In this document: piece after piece, positions 42,216-51,386 of the stretch | Position numbering within the stretch: position 1 is the first letter of the stretch | Layout of the letters: each line of letters starts with the position of its first letter | Notes under the pieces: model-generated | Databases searched by the model: none | Told to the model about the DNA's origin: nothing | What the model saw: only the letters and a program-made list of their open reading frames with translations | Position numbers and translations under genes: made by a program | NCBI RefSeq assembly: GCF_048266365.1 | Contig: NZ_JBLWZP010000007.1 | Location: 1 to 64,000, forward strand | From: Galbibacter sp048266365 | GTDB lineage: Bacteria > Bacteroidota > Bacteroidia > Flavobacteriales > Flavobacteriaceae | Length of the DNA stretch: 64,000 bases | Direction: 5' to 3'

Positions 42216-42956
42216 ATGAAAAAACTATTAAAAACGGTATTGTTTGCCTGTGCTATGGTTGTTATTTCTAATGTGTACACTCAAGATATTTCTGGGATAG
42301 TAAGGTATAAAGGAATGTTGAATCGGAAATATGTAGATAGTTTTATTACAGCTATAGAATCCAAAAAAGAGGTTTCAATGCATATCAAGCAGATTGTAGC
42401 AGATGGACATTTAAATGCTACTCCTGATGAATATACATTGAACATTAAAGGAGAAGAATCATATTATTATATGGAGCCTAAATTATCTGAAAATCCATAT
42501 GATGTGGGAAGTAAAGCAGGTGGAAATTCATTTTACACAAAGAAAGACAGTATTATTACGGAAAGTACTATTGGGTACATACTCCATAAACCTATAAATT
42601 GGGAAATATCCCAAGAAACTAAAAAGCTTGGTAAATATACATGTTATTAAGCAACTGCTATTGAAAATCTATTTAGCAGGCAGGGGTTTTATTACAATAG
42701 GAGAGTTGTGGCATGGTTTACCCCAGAAATTCCGGTAAGTTTTGGGCCTAAATATTACAATGGGCTACCAGGGTTAATTATGCAAATTGAGCGTGATAAA
42801 TTTACATTAACCGCAACAAAGATTAATTTAAATCCTGACGATAAGCATATTAAAATAAAAAGAATAGGGGAAGGTAAAAAACTGATTACGAATGAAGAAG
42901 CTAACAATAGGATTAAAGAAGTAACAGAGGCAAGAAAAAAGGAATATGGAGGATAA
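42216..42956 (+). pseudogene. GLPGLI family protein, interrupted by one nonsense codon
   Basis: The frame encodes a signal peptide (MKKLLKTVLFACAMVVIS) and a ~240-residue periplasmic or outer-membrane-associated protein with the family signature YYNGLPGLIMQIE. The frame stays open throughout except for TAA at 42648-42650, where the sequence reads LGKYTCY-stop-ATA; related proteins have Lys or a similar residue there, so AAA to TAA is the likely change. The parts before and after are in the same frame, with no indel. GLPGLI proteins usually accompany outer-membrane barrels of the TonB type. Here the neighbour is also damaged, so the locus is probably dead. The start is the ATG at 42216. Confidence 0.8.
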
Positions 42957-43001
42957 ACTGTTTTGACTCCTATAAAACAAGCGTATTCTTCCTACTTTTA
43001 A

Positions 43002-43922
43002 ATAGTATATGTTTACAAAAACACCCTCGAGAAAGATCATCTGGTTTTGTTACCCAACCTCTCTATAGAAGCGGAGCTTGATCGATTGAATAAAATAACA
43101 TTTGGCTATGAAAAATCCACCTCCTTCTCCAAGACTTCTACATATACAAATAAGTACTATTTACAGTCCTATAACACAGTTTACCGAGGTAACGAAAATT
43201 TAAAAAATGAATTGTTTCACAATATCAGTTTGCGCTATTCTAAATATAGCTGTTACAAAGGTATAAGGCTTTATTTAACAGCGCGTTATATTAAAAAAAC
43301 GGAAGGGATTGTTGAAAATGTTGAGTATTCCGGGGTCAATCAACAATTATCCCCAATTCTAGTAGATGATCCTGAGAGTCGTTGGACAGTTCTTGGAAGT
43401 GTTAAAAAGAAAATTCATGATATTAACTTTGGAGTGTTATTGAGTTATAATAATTTAAAATACCTCCAACAACTCAATACTGTAAACCAAACCAATAAAA
43501 ACAATACCTTTTCCTATACTGTAAATGCCAAAACCTTGATCGATAATTTTCCCACTATAGAGGTGGGCTTTAAACAAAACACCGGTAATTATACCCTCAG
43601 CGAAGATAAGACTGAATTTATAACGAGTGAACCCTATTTTAATATTGACTATGAATTTTTAAAGGGATTCATTTTTTCATTTGATTACAGCTCCTATACC
43701 TATATTAACAAATCCTTCAATCAAAAGAACAATTATAAATTAGCCAATGCTTCTTTGTTTTATAAAAAGGATAGCAGTGCTTGGAGCTTTGAAATAGAGG
43801 TTCAAAACGTATTTGATGTGGAATTTAAAAATAAGCACAGCTTCAATTCTTATATCATTTCAGATACTAAAACCTTTATCTTGCCAAGAATTATCATGCT
43901 TTCTATTGCCTATAATCTTTAA
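43002..43922 (+). pseudogene. TonB-dependent outer-membrane receptor, C-terminal remnant
   Basis: About 300 residues of a beta-barrel. The frame is open from 43002 and has no proper start; the first residues (YVYKNTLEKDHLVLLPNLS) read as the inside of a longer protein. Alternating strands continue with Tyr, Phe, Asn and Lys richness (FSFDYSSYTYINKSF, SWSFEIEVQNVFD), and the end ...IIMLSIAYNL is a typical outer-membrane last strand. The N-terminal carboxypeptidase-like and plug domains are missing; a deletion likely joined this end to the GLPGLI gene. A sizeable ORF from 43047 is therefore not a true gene start. Confidence 0.72.
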
Positions 43923-44098
43923 AAGCACAGTATAAAATTAATAGAAGACCAAAGAACAGTCTATGCTATGACACGGCTAAAGATCCTTTTTATAAACGTG
44001 TCGTATTTGGTAATTGAATCTACAATTGATTAAAATGTTCAACTTTTTTTATTTCTTGAGTGAAGATGTTTAACTTTAGATGTTAAAAAATATAAACT

Positions 44099-44641
44099 AT
44101 GGCGATTAGACCTCCTTTTAACTTACAGCGATGGCTAGAAGAAAATAGAGACTTGTTAAAACCCCCGGTGGGGAATAAAAATTTGTATCAGGATGCTGGT
44201 GATTATATAGTAATGGTAGTAGCGGGTCCAAATGCTCGTAAGGATTACCACTATAATGAAACCGAAGAATTGTTTTATCAGTTGGAAGGTCACATAAGGG
44301 TGCACATACAAGAAGATGGTAAAAAGAGAACGATGGAACTCGGCCCCGGAGATATGTATCTCAACCCTGCAAAGGTCCCGCATTGCCCTGAACGAGAAGA
44401 AGGATCCATAGGTTTAGTCATTGAACGCAAGCGAATAGATCTGGATATCGAAGATGGCTTGATTTGGTATTGTGACAATTGCAATCACAAACTGCATGAG
44501 GTGTATTTTCCATTGAACGATATTGAAAAGGATTTTCTAAAGCACTTTAATGAATTTTATAATGACGAATCTGCTCGCAATTGTGACCAATGTGGGTCTG
44601 TAATGCCGGTAGATGCACGTTTCGTTACAGATCAACAGTAA
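44099..44641 (+). CDS. nbaC: 3-Hydroxyanthranilate 3,4-dioxygenase
   Basis: A 180-residue non-haem Fe(II) cupin that opens the ring of 3-hydroxyanthranilate to aminocarboxymuconate semialdehyde in tryptophan/kynurenine breakdown or NAD synthesis. Visible residues are RKDYHYNETEELFYQLEG (first His and Glu ligands), GPGDMYLNPAKVPHCPER (second His), and a C-terminal rubredoxin-like site CDNC...CDQC, as in bacterial NbaC. The ATG at 44099 is well placed. A terminator follows, so the dehydrogenase next door may be a separate transcript. Other genes of the kynurenine path are not in this window. Confidence 0.96.
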   Translation: MAIRPPFNLQRWLEENRDLLKPPVGNKNLYQDAGDYIVMVVAGPNARKDYHYNETEELFYQLEGHIRVHIQEDGKKRTMELGPGDMYLNPAKVPHCPEREEGSIGLVIERKRIDLDIEDGLIWYCDNCNHKLHEVYFPLNDIEKDFLKHFNEFYNDESARNCDQCGSVMPVDARFVTDQQ

Positions 44642-44662
44642 TAGGTGCTGCTTAAAAAAGAT

Positions 44663-44701
44663 AATGGGTATTAGACACTAGTTTTTTTACCCATTTTTTT
44701 C
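44663..44701 (+). terminator. Intrinsic terminator after nbaC
   Basis: AATGGGTA (44663-44670) pairs perfectly with TACCCATT (44688-44695), followed by T6. The loop is TTAGACACTAGTTTTTT. Confidence 0.8.
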
Positions 44702-44809
44702 TTTTAGAGTCGGCCATTCATAAATTTAGACACTTACTTTTATCGATTTTCTGAAAGAATCCCTATATTGGTGTCAAATCAAACAAATTGAATCAAAAAA
44801 GTTATAAAA

Positions 44810-46363
44810 ATGACAATTCAAACAAAAGAGTCCTCACATCATAAAGTTCTTGAAAAGCTCGGCGTAGCAGGAGAAAACAAAGGGAGTTCTACTGGTAAAC
44901 AGTGGTTTTCCAATGGAGATTGGATTGATGTTTTATCTCCGGTTGACGGGAAATTGATGGCTAGAATTCAGACCACAAACGAGGGTGATTACAACAAGGT
45001 GATTAATACCGCTGTTTCTGCTTATCAGGAGTGGAAAAAAGTACCCGCACCACAACGTGGAGAAATAGTCCGTCAGTTTGCAGATCAACTCAGAGCATAT
45101 AAAACAGCATTGGGAGAATTGGTATCCTATGAAATGGGTAAATCGTTCCAAGAAGGTCTGGGTGAGGTACAAGAGATGATTGACATTTGTGACTTTGCTG
45201 TAGGACTCTCTAGACAGTTACACGGTTTGACCATGCACTCCGAACGCCCGGGGCATCGTATGTATGAACAATGGCATCCACTTGGAGTTGTAGGTATTAT
45301 TTCTGCTTTTAATTTCCCGGTTGCCGTTTGGTCATGGAATACGGCATTGGCACTTGTTTGCGGAGATGTGTGTGTATGGAAACCTTCAGAAAAGACACCT
45401 TTAACTGCAATAGCTTGTCAAAAATTACTAACTCAAGTTTTGAGTGATAACGAGCTTCCTGAAGGAATATCATGTTTAATAACCGGTGATGCTCGGGTAG
45501 GTGAGTTACTCACTAAAGATACCCGCATTCCTTTAATATCAGCAACGGGTTCTACCCGTATGGGCAAGATTGTTGCACAAACCGTTGCGAGTAGATTGGG
45601 TAAATCCCTATTGGAACTTGGCGGAAATAATGCTATAATCGTCACTCCTGATGCTGATATTAAAATGACCGTTGTTGGAGCTGTGTTTGGTGCAGTTGGA
45701 ACCTGTGGTCAGCGTTGTACTTCAACAAGAAGATTGATTGTCCATCAAAAGGTTTACCAACAGGTGAAGGATGCTTTAATTGAAGCCTATGTACAATTGA
45801 AGATTGGGGATCCTCTCGATGAATCAAATCACGTGGGACCGTTAATTGATACTGATGCAGTGAAGATGTATCTGAATGCTTTGGAAAAAGCGAAGGAACA
45901 AGGCGGAGTAGTACTTACAGATAGCGGAAGGTTGGAAGGACCTGCATATGAAAGTGGATGCTATGTTAAGCCTGCATTGGTGGAGGCCTCCAATGATTTT
46001 GAAATTGTACAACAAGAAACCTTTGCGCCAATTCTGTATTTGATAAAATACGATGGTGATCTAGAAAATGCTATTGCCATACAAAATGGGGTTGTGCAGG
46101 GTCTATCTTCAGCTATTATGACTAATAATCTTCGAGAAGCTGAATTGTTTTTATCACATCAGGGGTCTGATTGTGGTATTGCCAATGTTAATATAGGTAC
46201 CAGCGGAGCTGAGATTGGAGGAGCTTTCGGTGGAGAAAAGGAAACCGGTGGCGGACGTGAAAGCGGATCTGATGCTTGGAAGGTATATATGAGAAGGCAA
46301 ACCAACACCATTAATTATACAACTACAATACCGCTTGCCCAAGGAATAAAATTTGATTTGTAA
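44810..46363 (+). CDS. amaB: ALDH7-type aldehyde dehydrogenase (aminoadipate-semialdehyde type)
   Basis: A 517-residue NAD-dependent aldehyde dehydrogenase. The motifs are ISAFNFPVAVWSWNTALAL, the glutamate region LELGGNNAIIVTPDADI, and the catalytic Cys303 in GTCGQRCTSTRRL. This combination matches the ALDH7/antiquitin branch, which oxidises alpha-aminoadipate semialdehyde/piperideine-6-carboxylate in lysine catabolism. A saccharopine dehydrogenase gene lies 6 kb downstream, consistent with that role. Its closeness to nbaC leaves open a part in tryptophan degradation. The substrate is inference; the enzyme class is secure. Confidence 0.9.
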   Translation: MTIQTKESSHHKVLEKLGVAGENKGSSTGKQWFSNGDWIDVLSPVDGKLMARIQTTNEGDYNKVINTAVSAYQEWKKVPAPQRGEIVRQFADQLRAYKTALGELVSYEMGKSFQEGLGEVQEMIDICDFAVGLSRQLHGLTMHSERPGHRMYEQWHPLGVVGIISAFNFPVAVWSWNTALALVCGDVCVWKPSEKTPLTAIACQKLLTQVLSDNELPEGISCLITGDARVGELLTKDTRIPLISATGSTRMGKIVAQTVASRLGKSLLELGGNNAIIVTPDADIKMTVVGAVFGAVGTCGQRCTSTRRLIVHQKVYQQVKDALIEAYVQLKIGDPLDESNHVGPLIDTDAVKMYLNALEKAKEQGGVVLTDSGRLEGPAYESGCYVKPALVEASNDFEIVQQETFAPILYLIKYDGDLENAIAIQNGVVQGLSSAIMTNNLREAELFLSHQGSDCGIANVNIGTSGAEIGGAFGGEKETGGGRESGSDAWKVYMRRQTNTINYTTTIPLAQGIKFDL

Positions 46364-46378
46364 GGGGGATTAAACAAC

Positions 46379-46417
46379 AAACTGCTGTGAATTAGATTTT
46401 TCACAGCAGTTTGTTTA
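46379..46417. terminator. Hairpin between ALDH and desaturase genes
   Basis: AAACTGCTGTGA (46379-46390) pairs perfectly with TCACAGCAGTTT (46401-46412), around ATTAGATTTT, with T-rich sequence on both sides. Genes on either side converge. Confidence 0.85.
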
Positions 46418-46444
46418 TATAATTGAATTGATACTATTGCTTTA

Positions 46445-47434
46445 TCAAAGGACCCCGTTTGGTTCAACCCATTTAAAAATATGTTGATCTACCGGTGTGG
46501 CTATTCTAGTTGAGATTCTTCTTAATCGCTCAGGAAGTTTCATCAGATAATCTCTTGATTTTTCACCCTGATCATTTAGTTCTCTAAGTTTGTCAATCTC
46601 CCAATACTGGTTTAAACGCTCAAGAATATCTACATAATCTAAGGCGGTATAAACGCCAAGTCGTTGAGCTGCGTTAGAGAAATTCTCGAAAGCACTCCCG
46701 ATAGGTTCACCTGCTTCACGAACAAATTGAGCAGGCATAACAATTTTCTGCTTCATCATTTGCGCAAAGGCAATGAGCATTTCATTTGGATCATATTCTA
46801 GAATTATTTTCACAAACTCACGATACGCCAAATGGTGTCTCATTTCATCACCTGCAATCACATTACACATTTTGGATAGCATTTTACTCCCACTTTTCTT
46901 AGCCAATTGGCCTACTCTTTTATGAGAGATATTGGTGGCCAGCTCCTGGAAAGATGTGTAAACAAAGTTCTTATAAGGATCGCGGTCAGTTCCCGCATCA
47001 AATCCATCTGCTATAAGGTGCTGTGTGGTCTTTTCAATTTCTTTCATATTCACACGACCTGCCAAATAGAGATATTTGTTAAGTACATCACCGTGTCTGT
47101 TCTCTTCAGATGACCATTGTTTTACCCATTTTGCCCAACCGTTGTTAGCGTGTTGGTCAACTCCTTCTACATCCATAAGCCAAGACTCATAAGTAGGGAG
47201 AGCTTCCTCTGTAATAGTGTCTCCAACAAGAACCACCCAAAAATCATATCCCAATTCTTTAGCTTCCCCTCTTAACTGGCGAACTTCCTCAAAGAAATTA
47301 TCTCCTTGAGAATTCGGCAAGAAATCAGTGGGTTGCCATATTTTTTCCACAGGTATTAAATATTCCTCTAGAAAAGAGTCAATCCTCTTTTCCATGGTTT
47401 TCATTACTTCTAATCTAATGTTATGTAGTGACAT
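46445..47434 (-). CDS. Acyl-ACP desaturase (ferritin-like diiron)
   Basis: A 329-residue soluble diiron enzyme of the stearoyl-ACP desaturase family that puts a cis double bond into acyl chains carried on acyl carrier protein. The carboxylate-bridged iron motifs are EENRHGDVLNKYLY and DEMRHHLAYREFV (ExxRH pattern twice). The early region has LPTYESWLMDVEGVDQH. Length and sequence fit the bacterial enzymes. It is probably important for membrane fluidity. Its transcript appears to start from the promoter at 47623-47652, leaving a ~180-base leader with a small hairpin (47464-47481). Confidence 0.92.
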   Translation of the reverse strand: MSLHNIRLEVMKTMEKRIDSFLEEYLIPVEKIWQPTDFLPNSQGDNFFEEVRQLRGEAKELGYDFWVVLVGDTITEEALPTYESWLMDVEGVDQHANNGWAKWVKQWSSEENRHGDVLNKYLYLAGRVNMKEIEKTTQHLIADGFDAGTDRDPYKNFVYTSFQELATNISHKRVGQLAKKSGSKMLSKMCNVIAGDEMRHHLAYREFVKIILEYDPNEMLIAFAQMMKQKIVMPAQFVREAGEPIGSAFENFSNAAQRLGVYTALDYVDILERLNQYWEIDKLRELNDQGEKSRDYLMKLPERLRRISTRIATPVDQHIFKWVEPNGVL

Positions 47435-47757
47435 AATATTTTATTTTAATTCTTCGTAAACCTGCTCTTATAATAAAGAGCGATTTATAGTACCGTACTT
47501 TCCTCAAAAATCCTGCCTTAAATAGTTAACCACAGGCAACATAGCCGTAAGTACCAGTAATTTTGGCTAAGATAGAATTCTGTATAGAACTATAAAAGCT
47601 ATTTGTGATAATATTAAAGGTACAAAAATAATCCCTAAAACTCTTTATACAACAGCCTTAAGAGTTCAAAGTGTTAAAGTTTTTTGAACATTAAATAGGA
47701 ATTTAGGATAATTTAACTAATTTTGAATGTAATGTTTTACAAACCAACCATATACAT
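47435..47757. other. 323-base divergent regulatory gap
   Basis: No gene is visible. From left: a hairpin GCTCTT/AAGAGC (47464-47481) inside the desaturase leader; an AT-rich centre; the desaturase promoter (minus, 47652-47623); and a -7-like TAATTTTG (47718-47725, plus strand) about 33 bases before the OmpA gene, without a TTG at the expected spacing. Confidence 0.5.
47623..47652 (-). promoter_or_regulatory. Bacteroidota promoter of the acyl-ACP desaturase gene
   Basis: On the minus strand TTG (47652-47650) and TATTTTTG (47630-47623) are separated by 19 bases, matching consensus and spacing. Confidence 0.5.
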
Positions 47758-48657
47758 ATGAAATATGCTTATCTTGTAGGGATAGTACTTTCGATACTAT
47801 TGGGGAGCTTTTTCAACTGGATCCTTTGCTGTGAAATATCCGATACCACTGGGGTTGAAGAAGATAATGGAACTTTAACCGAAAAGGTTGCCACTGGGAA
47901 TAATCCATTTATAATCAGTGATAATACCGGGGATTTTGAGTATCAATCAGACAATAATTTCAATTTCGATATTTCAAATTTTATTATAAAAAGACCCGTA
48001 TCACCTGAAATTGATCAAGGAGTCACTTCGCTTAAATCGTATATCGGAAATCAGAACAATAAATTTGTAGATATCACGGGTTATTATGATCCTGCAGAAG
48101 AAAACAAATCTGCCTTCCCTAATCTCGGTTTAGCAAGAGCGAATGCGGTGAAGAATTACCTACTTTCTTTAGGGGTATCTTCCAAAAAATTAAATATACA
48201 CGGAGCTGTAAAAGGAGGATTGTTATCAACGAAAGATAGTATAATAGAAGGGCCAGTATCTGTTGCTATAACGGAAAACGCCAACATTAAAGACGCCCAG
48301 GCTGTTGTGGATGCAATCAAACAGAATCCCATAGTTTTGCATTTTGATTCTGGAAAAAGCACAATCCAATTAACCCAAGAACAAAGAGAGAAGTACCTCG
48401 ACATTGTTAGGGCATTGGACAAGGTTGATCATGTTTCAATATTGGTGGAAGGACATACGGATAACACCGGTACTCCCGAAGGAAACCTTGTACTGGGTAA
48501 AAAACGTGCAAGTTTTATTAAAGACTACCTTGTTACTAATGGTGTTACTCCAATTCGGATACAGACTGTATCCAAAGGTCAGGATGAACCAATTGCAGAA
48601 AATGAAACCGAGCAAGGAAGATCTCAAAATAGAAGAATTGTTATAACCGTGAATTAA
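47758..48657 (+). CDS. OmpA-family peptidoglycan-binding protein
   Basis: A 299-residue envelope protein. The N-terminal helix (MKYAYLVGIVLSILLGSFFNWILCC) is a signal or membrane anchor. The C-terminal OmpA domain (about residues 193-299) is canonical: VLHFDSGKSTI, VEGHTDNTGTPEGNLVLGKKRA and NRRIVITVN, with the residues that bind diaminopimelate. A first, weaker OmpA-like copy occupies about residues 60-150 (SLKSYIG, DITGYYDP, LGLARANAVKNYLLSLGV), so the protein looks duplicated. The HHH protein gene follows after 20 bases, probably in the same operon. Confidence 0.87.
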   Translation: MKYAYLVGIVLSILLGSFFNWILCCEISDTTGVEEDNGTLTEKVATGNNPFIISDNTGDFEYQSDNNFNFDISNFIIKRPVSPEIDQGVTSLKSYIGNQNNKFVDITGYYDPAEENKSAFPNLGLARANAVKNYLLSLGVSSKKLNIHGAVKGGLLSTKDSIIEGPVSVAITENANIKDAQAVVDAIKQNPIVLHFDSGKSTIQLTQEQREKYLDIVRALDKVDHVSILVEGHTDNTGTPEGNLVLGKKRASFIKDYLVTNGVTPIRIQTVSKGQDEPIAENETEQGRSQNRRIVITVN

Positions 48658-48677
48658 TCAATTAAAAAATTTATAAT

Positions 48678-49196
48678 ATGAACTGGTGTTTTATAATCCC
48701 TTTAATTGTCGGTATCATTTGCGCCATATTGGGGTATTTATTGGGGAGACAGTCCGCAGCGACGAAAAAGGTTACAAAAGTTGATAACTCAGAAGCTGTT
48801 AAGTGGAGGGAAAAGTATGCTGATTTGGAAGGGCAATTGGCTGAGTGTCGAAAATCATTGAGAGTACAGAAGGAGAAAGGAGCATCGGGAAGTGTATTAC
48901 CATTCGACGCTGCCAAGGTTAAGGCTGTATTTGGAAAAAAAGTCAAACAAGATGACCTTAAAATTGTAGAAGGTATAGGTCCAAAAATAGCAGAACTATT
49001 TCACAACAATGGTATTAATACTTGGAAGGATCTCTCCACAACCACAGTATTGCGCTGCCAGGAAATACTAAGATCAGGAGGAAAAGCCTTTGAAATACAC
49101 AAGCCAGATACCTGGCCTAAACAAGCTGAGATGGCTAATAATGGCCTATGGGAAGAGTTAAAGAACTGGCAAAACACACTTGACGGAGGAAAATAA
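48678..49196 (+). CDS. Membrane-anchored helix-hairpin-helix protein
   Basis: A 172-residue protein. The N-terminal helix (WCFIIPLIVGIICAILGYLLG) anchors it; then comes a charged coiled-coil-like stretch (VKWREKYADLEGQLAECRKSL), then a helix-hairpin-helix fold (LKIVEGIGPKIAELFHNNGI, about residues 93-112). A small domain at the end contains RSGGKAFEIHKPDTWPKQA. The HHH part resembles the predicted 5'-nuclease/DUF4332-type HHH proteins that bind DNA. It is downstream of the OmpA gene, so a link between envelope and DNA or RNA is suggested but unproven. A terminator follows at 49228. Confidence 0.78.
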   Translation: MNWCFIIPLIVGIICAILGYLLGRQSAATKKVTKVDNSEAVKWREKYADLEGQLAECRKSLRVQKEKGASGSVLPFDAAKVKAVFGKKVKQDDLKIVEGIGPKIAELFHNNGINTWKDLSTTTVLRCQEILRSGGKAFEIHKPDTWPKQAEMANNGLWEELKNWQNTLDGGK

Positions 49197-49227
49197 GATT
49201 TTAAGATAGACTAACCAACCAATTTTG

Positions 49228-49262
49228 AAAAGGGCATTATTTTGTAAATGATGTCCTTTTTA
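49228..49262 (+). terminator. Intrinsic terminator after the HHH gene
   Basis: AAAAGGGCATTAT (49228-49240) pairs with ATGATGTCCTTTT (49248-49260), with two wobble pairs, followed by further T and AA. Confidence 0.75.
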
Positions 49263-49280
49263 ACTAAAAATTGCGAAGTT

Positions 49281-49310
49281 CTCCCTCTATAATCTATGAT
49301 ATAGAGGGAG
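49281..49310. terminator. Second hairpin, probably serving the phosphoesterase gene
   Basis: CTCCCTCTAT (49281-49290) pairs perfectly with ATAGAGGGAG (49301-49310). It lies seven bases beyond the stop codon of the convergent phosphoesterase gene; the minus strand continues into AACTTCGCAATTTTTAG. Confidence 0.65.
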
Positions 49311-49317
49311 AAGTCGT

Positions 49318-50055
49318 TCAGTTTCTACCTATTTCATCAGGATAAAGGGTGTTTGCATTATCACTCTGCCAATATTCTTTAGTGTCTACATTCATAATGG
49401 TAAGTGGGCTTTTATAGGCCGCCCCTGTATCCATGTTCCACACTCTATCCATTTGAACAGGAGTGGTTTCTCCAATTCGGATTGTGGGGGTATGACCGAT
49501 GTAGATTTCAGAATAGTGTTTGAGTCGTTGTGGGTAAAATGCATCCTCTTCGCTTAAGGATTTATCCATAGCGAGCACCATTTCCCATAGCGAGCGATCC
49601 CAATAGACCATCTCCGGGAAATACTCATTGGAAACACCGTTTACATTTGAAAACCCGGCATGTACGAACAATCGCTTTTGATCATCTAGGTAGTAATGAT
49701 TTAGATTTTCAAAAAAGCGAAGGTGTATCTTTAAGGTAGTTCTGTCAATTTTATCATACGCATCTAAGGTTGCTTGCCCTCCGTGTATCAACCAATTTTC
49801 GTTGTGTTTTCTAGAGCGTTGCCATTCTAAAAACAGGGCATCGTGATTCCCTTTTATAAAGACACAATTGTTGGATTGGTTTAATTGAATTAGTGTATTG
49901 ATAACCTGTGGTGACTCACTCCATCCATCTACGTAATCTCCCAAAAAAATTAGGGTATCTTCGGGTTTTACCTCAGCGCGCTTTAATACTTGTGTGAGGG
50001 CTTTGTTTGCACCATGTATATCACCTATAACAAAGGTTCTTTTTTGTTTAGACAT
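49318..50055 (-). CDS. Metallophosphoesterase (PPP-type Ser/Thr phosphatase-like)
   Basis: A 245-residue dimetal phosphoesterase. All signature blocks are present: GDIHG, GDYVDGW, GNHD, the later His of LFVHAGFS and IGHTP. These place it with the PPP/calcineurin-like protein phosphatases (bis(5'-nucleosyl)-tetraphosphatase and PrpA type). The substrate could be a phosphoprotein or a dinucleoside polyphosphate. The start is the ATG at 50055; an upstream TTG frame extension of three residues was discarded. The gene stands alone between two others on the same strand, about 90 bases below the AlbA-type gene. Confidence 0.9.
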   Translation of the reverse strand: MSKQKRTFVIGDIHGANKALTQVLKRAEVKPEDTLIFLGDYVDGWSESPQVINTLIQLNQSNNCVFIKGNHDALFLEWQRSRKHNENWLIHGGQATLDAYDKIDRTTLKIHLRFFENLNHYYLDDQKRLFVHAGFSNVNGVSNEYFPEMVYWDRSLWEMVLAMDKSLSEEDAFYPQRLKHYSEIYIGHTPTIRIGETTPVQMDRVWNMDTGAAYKSPLTIMNVDTKEYWQSDNANTLYPDEIGRN

Positions 50056-50154
50056 TATAATCAAATCTAATTTTTAATTTCAGGGGAATTTACGGTTTAG
50101 ACGAGAAACCGCCTTAAGAATTTATAAAAAATACAGAAAACAAATCAACCTTCC

Positions 50155-51291
50155 CTATGCATACTGAACTTTACGAAGAACTCGTAAGGCCTCTTTTAAA
50201 GAGATATAGGTGTCGCGGTCATAGACTTTAACGAATTCGCGGTAGTCTTCTAACATTTGCTTTGCACCACTAAAGCCGTTTAAGTAACAAATCAGATGCG
50301 TTGCGGGCATGTTTTTAAGATCTTTTTTGTCCTGAGTACTCAGAGGGAGGTTCTTCTTGAGTTTTTCCAATATGGTGTTATTGGTGTTGAAAATATGATA
50401 TAACATCTTTCGATCGTACTGTGGTGGATCAAATATCAAGATGCTATCTATTTTGTAGGAACCATTGTCGTTAAATTGAATTTCCACCTTTTCTAAGGGA
50501 TAAAGCTTTTTGTTGTTATTGAGACCCAGCTGTACATATTCGGTGATTGCAAAACGGTGTTCATCAATCTCAATTTGCACATCATCCAGAGCCGAATAAA
50601 AAAGCTTCACCTGTTCGTTGATGAGTTCAATATCTACTCTGGAATAAAAGATTTTAGCTCCTATCTTCTTTTCAATCCCTGCCCAACAGACGATAAACTG
50701 CTCTTTAAAAACCTTGTATTTTGGATTAAGCTCTGCATGGCGATTGACCACAAAATCAATTACCCCATCTAAGGTGAGTTCTATATTGTTTTTCGCGTGT
50801 TGCTCAATTTCACCGACTATGTATGAATTGGTGTCTTTGATCTCTATATCAAACACCTTCGGCATGCTGATACTACCATCTCTAAAGAAGACAGTCCCTC
50901 CCCAGTATTTCCAAATATTCTTTCGAAGTGCGGCTAACTTTCCGGAGGAACGAATTGTAACAAGGCCTACTACCTTATCTTCTGGGAGATCCGGAAAACG
51001 AATGTTTTCATAAGCAACCAGCGGTGCGTTTTGAATGTAGGCGTTAACCAGGTTTTGGATTTTACTATCGTCAAAAAAATCTACACCTACAATGCTGTTA
51101 TCTTCATCCTCAACACCTATAACTATATAGGAGTTGTTTTTAGGATTGGAGTTCGCTAATGCGCAGATATGCTTGATAAACTTTGCCTTGCCCTGTTTGT
51201 CCCCAATATTGATAAACCTCTTCTTGTCATAAAAACTATTCTCATCATTGTGAGCCAGTAAATTTTTAATTAAAAGTCGTTTATTAATCAT
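50155..51291 (-). CDS. AlbA_2/Schlafen-type ATP-binding domain protein
   Basis: A 378-residue cytosolic protein. The N-terminal ~130 residues match the Schlafen AlbA_2 fold: NIGDKQGKAKFIKHICALANS, then YIVIGVEDEDNSIVGVDF and VGLVTIRSSGKLAALRKN. These proteins are often labelled ATP-binding or putative DNA-binding regulators. The C-terminal two-thirds is beta/alpha without a recognised family (one motif is KLYPLEKVEIQFNDNGSY). Related genes sometimes belong to defence or RNA-processing systems, but no partner nuclease or methylase lies nearby, so no defence role is claimed. Confidence 0.75.
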   Translation of the reverse strand: MINKRLLIKNLLAHNDENSFYDKKRFINIGDKQGKAKFIKHICALANSNPKNNSYIVIGVEDEDNSIVGVDFFDDSKIQNLVNAYIQNAPLVAYENIRFPDLPEDKVVGLVTIRSSGKLAALRKNIWKYWGGTVFFRDGSISMPKVFDIEIKDTNSYIVGEIEQHAKNNIELTLDGVIDFVVNRHAELNPKYKVFKEQFIVCWAGIEKKIGAKIFYSRVDIELINEQVKLFYSALDDVQIEIDEHRFAITEYVQLGLNNNKKLYPLEKVEIQFNDNGSYKIDSILIFDPPQYDRKMLYHIFNTNNTILEKLKKNLPLSTQDKKDLKNMPATHLICYLNGFSGAKQMLEDYREFVKVYDRDTYISLKEALRVLRKVQYA

Positions 51292-51386
51292 GGTGGTGGC
51301 AAGAGTTTCCTTTTGCCCTTAAATATAGGACGTTACGATTTACGCACAAAGCGATTTAAATATTTTTTAGGAAGTGGAACTTCAAT

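Noticed and set aside
43047..43922. Barrel frame as a complete gene starting at 43047
   Set aside because: The frame is open upstream to 43002 with barrel-like residues and no signal peptide, so it is the inside of a truncated receptor.
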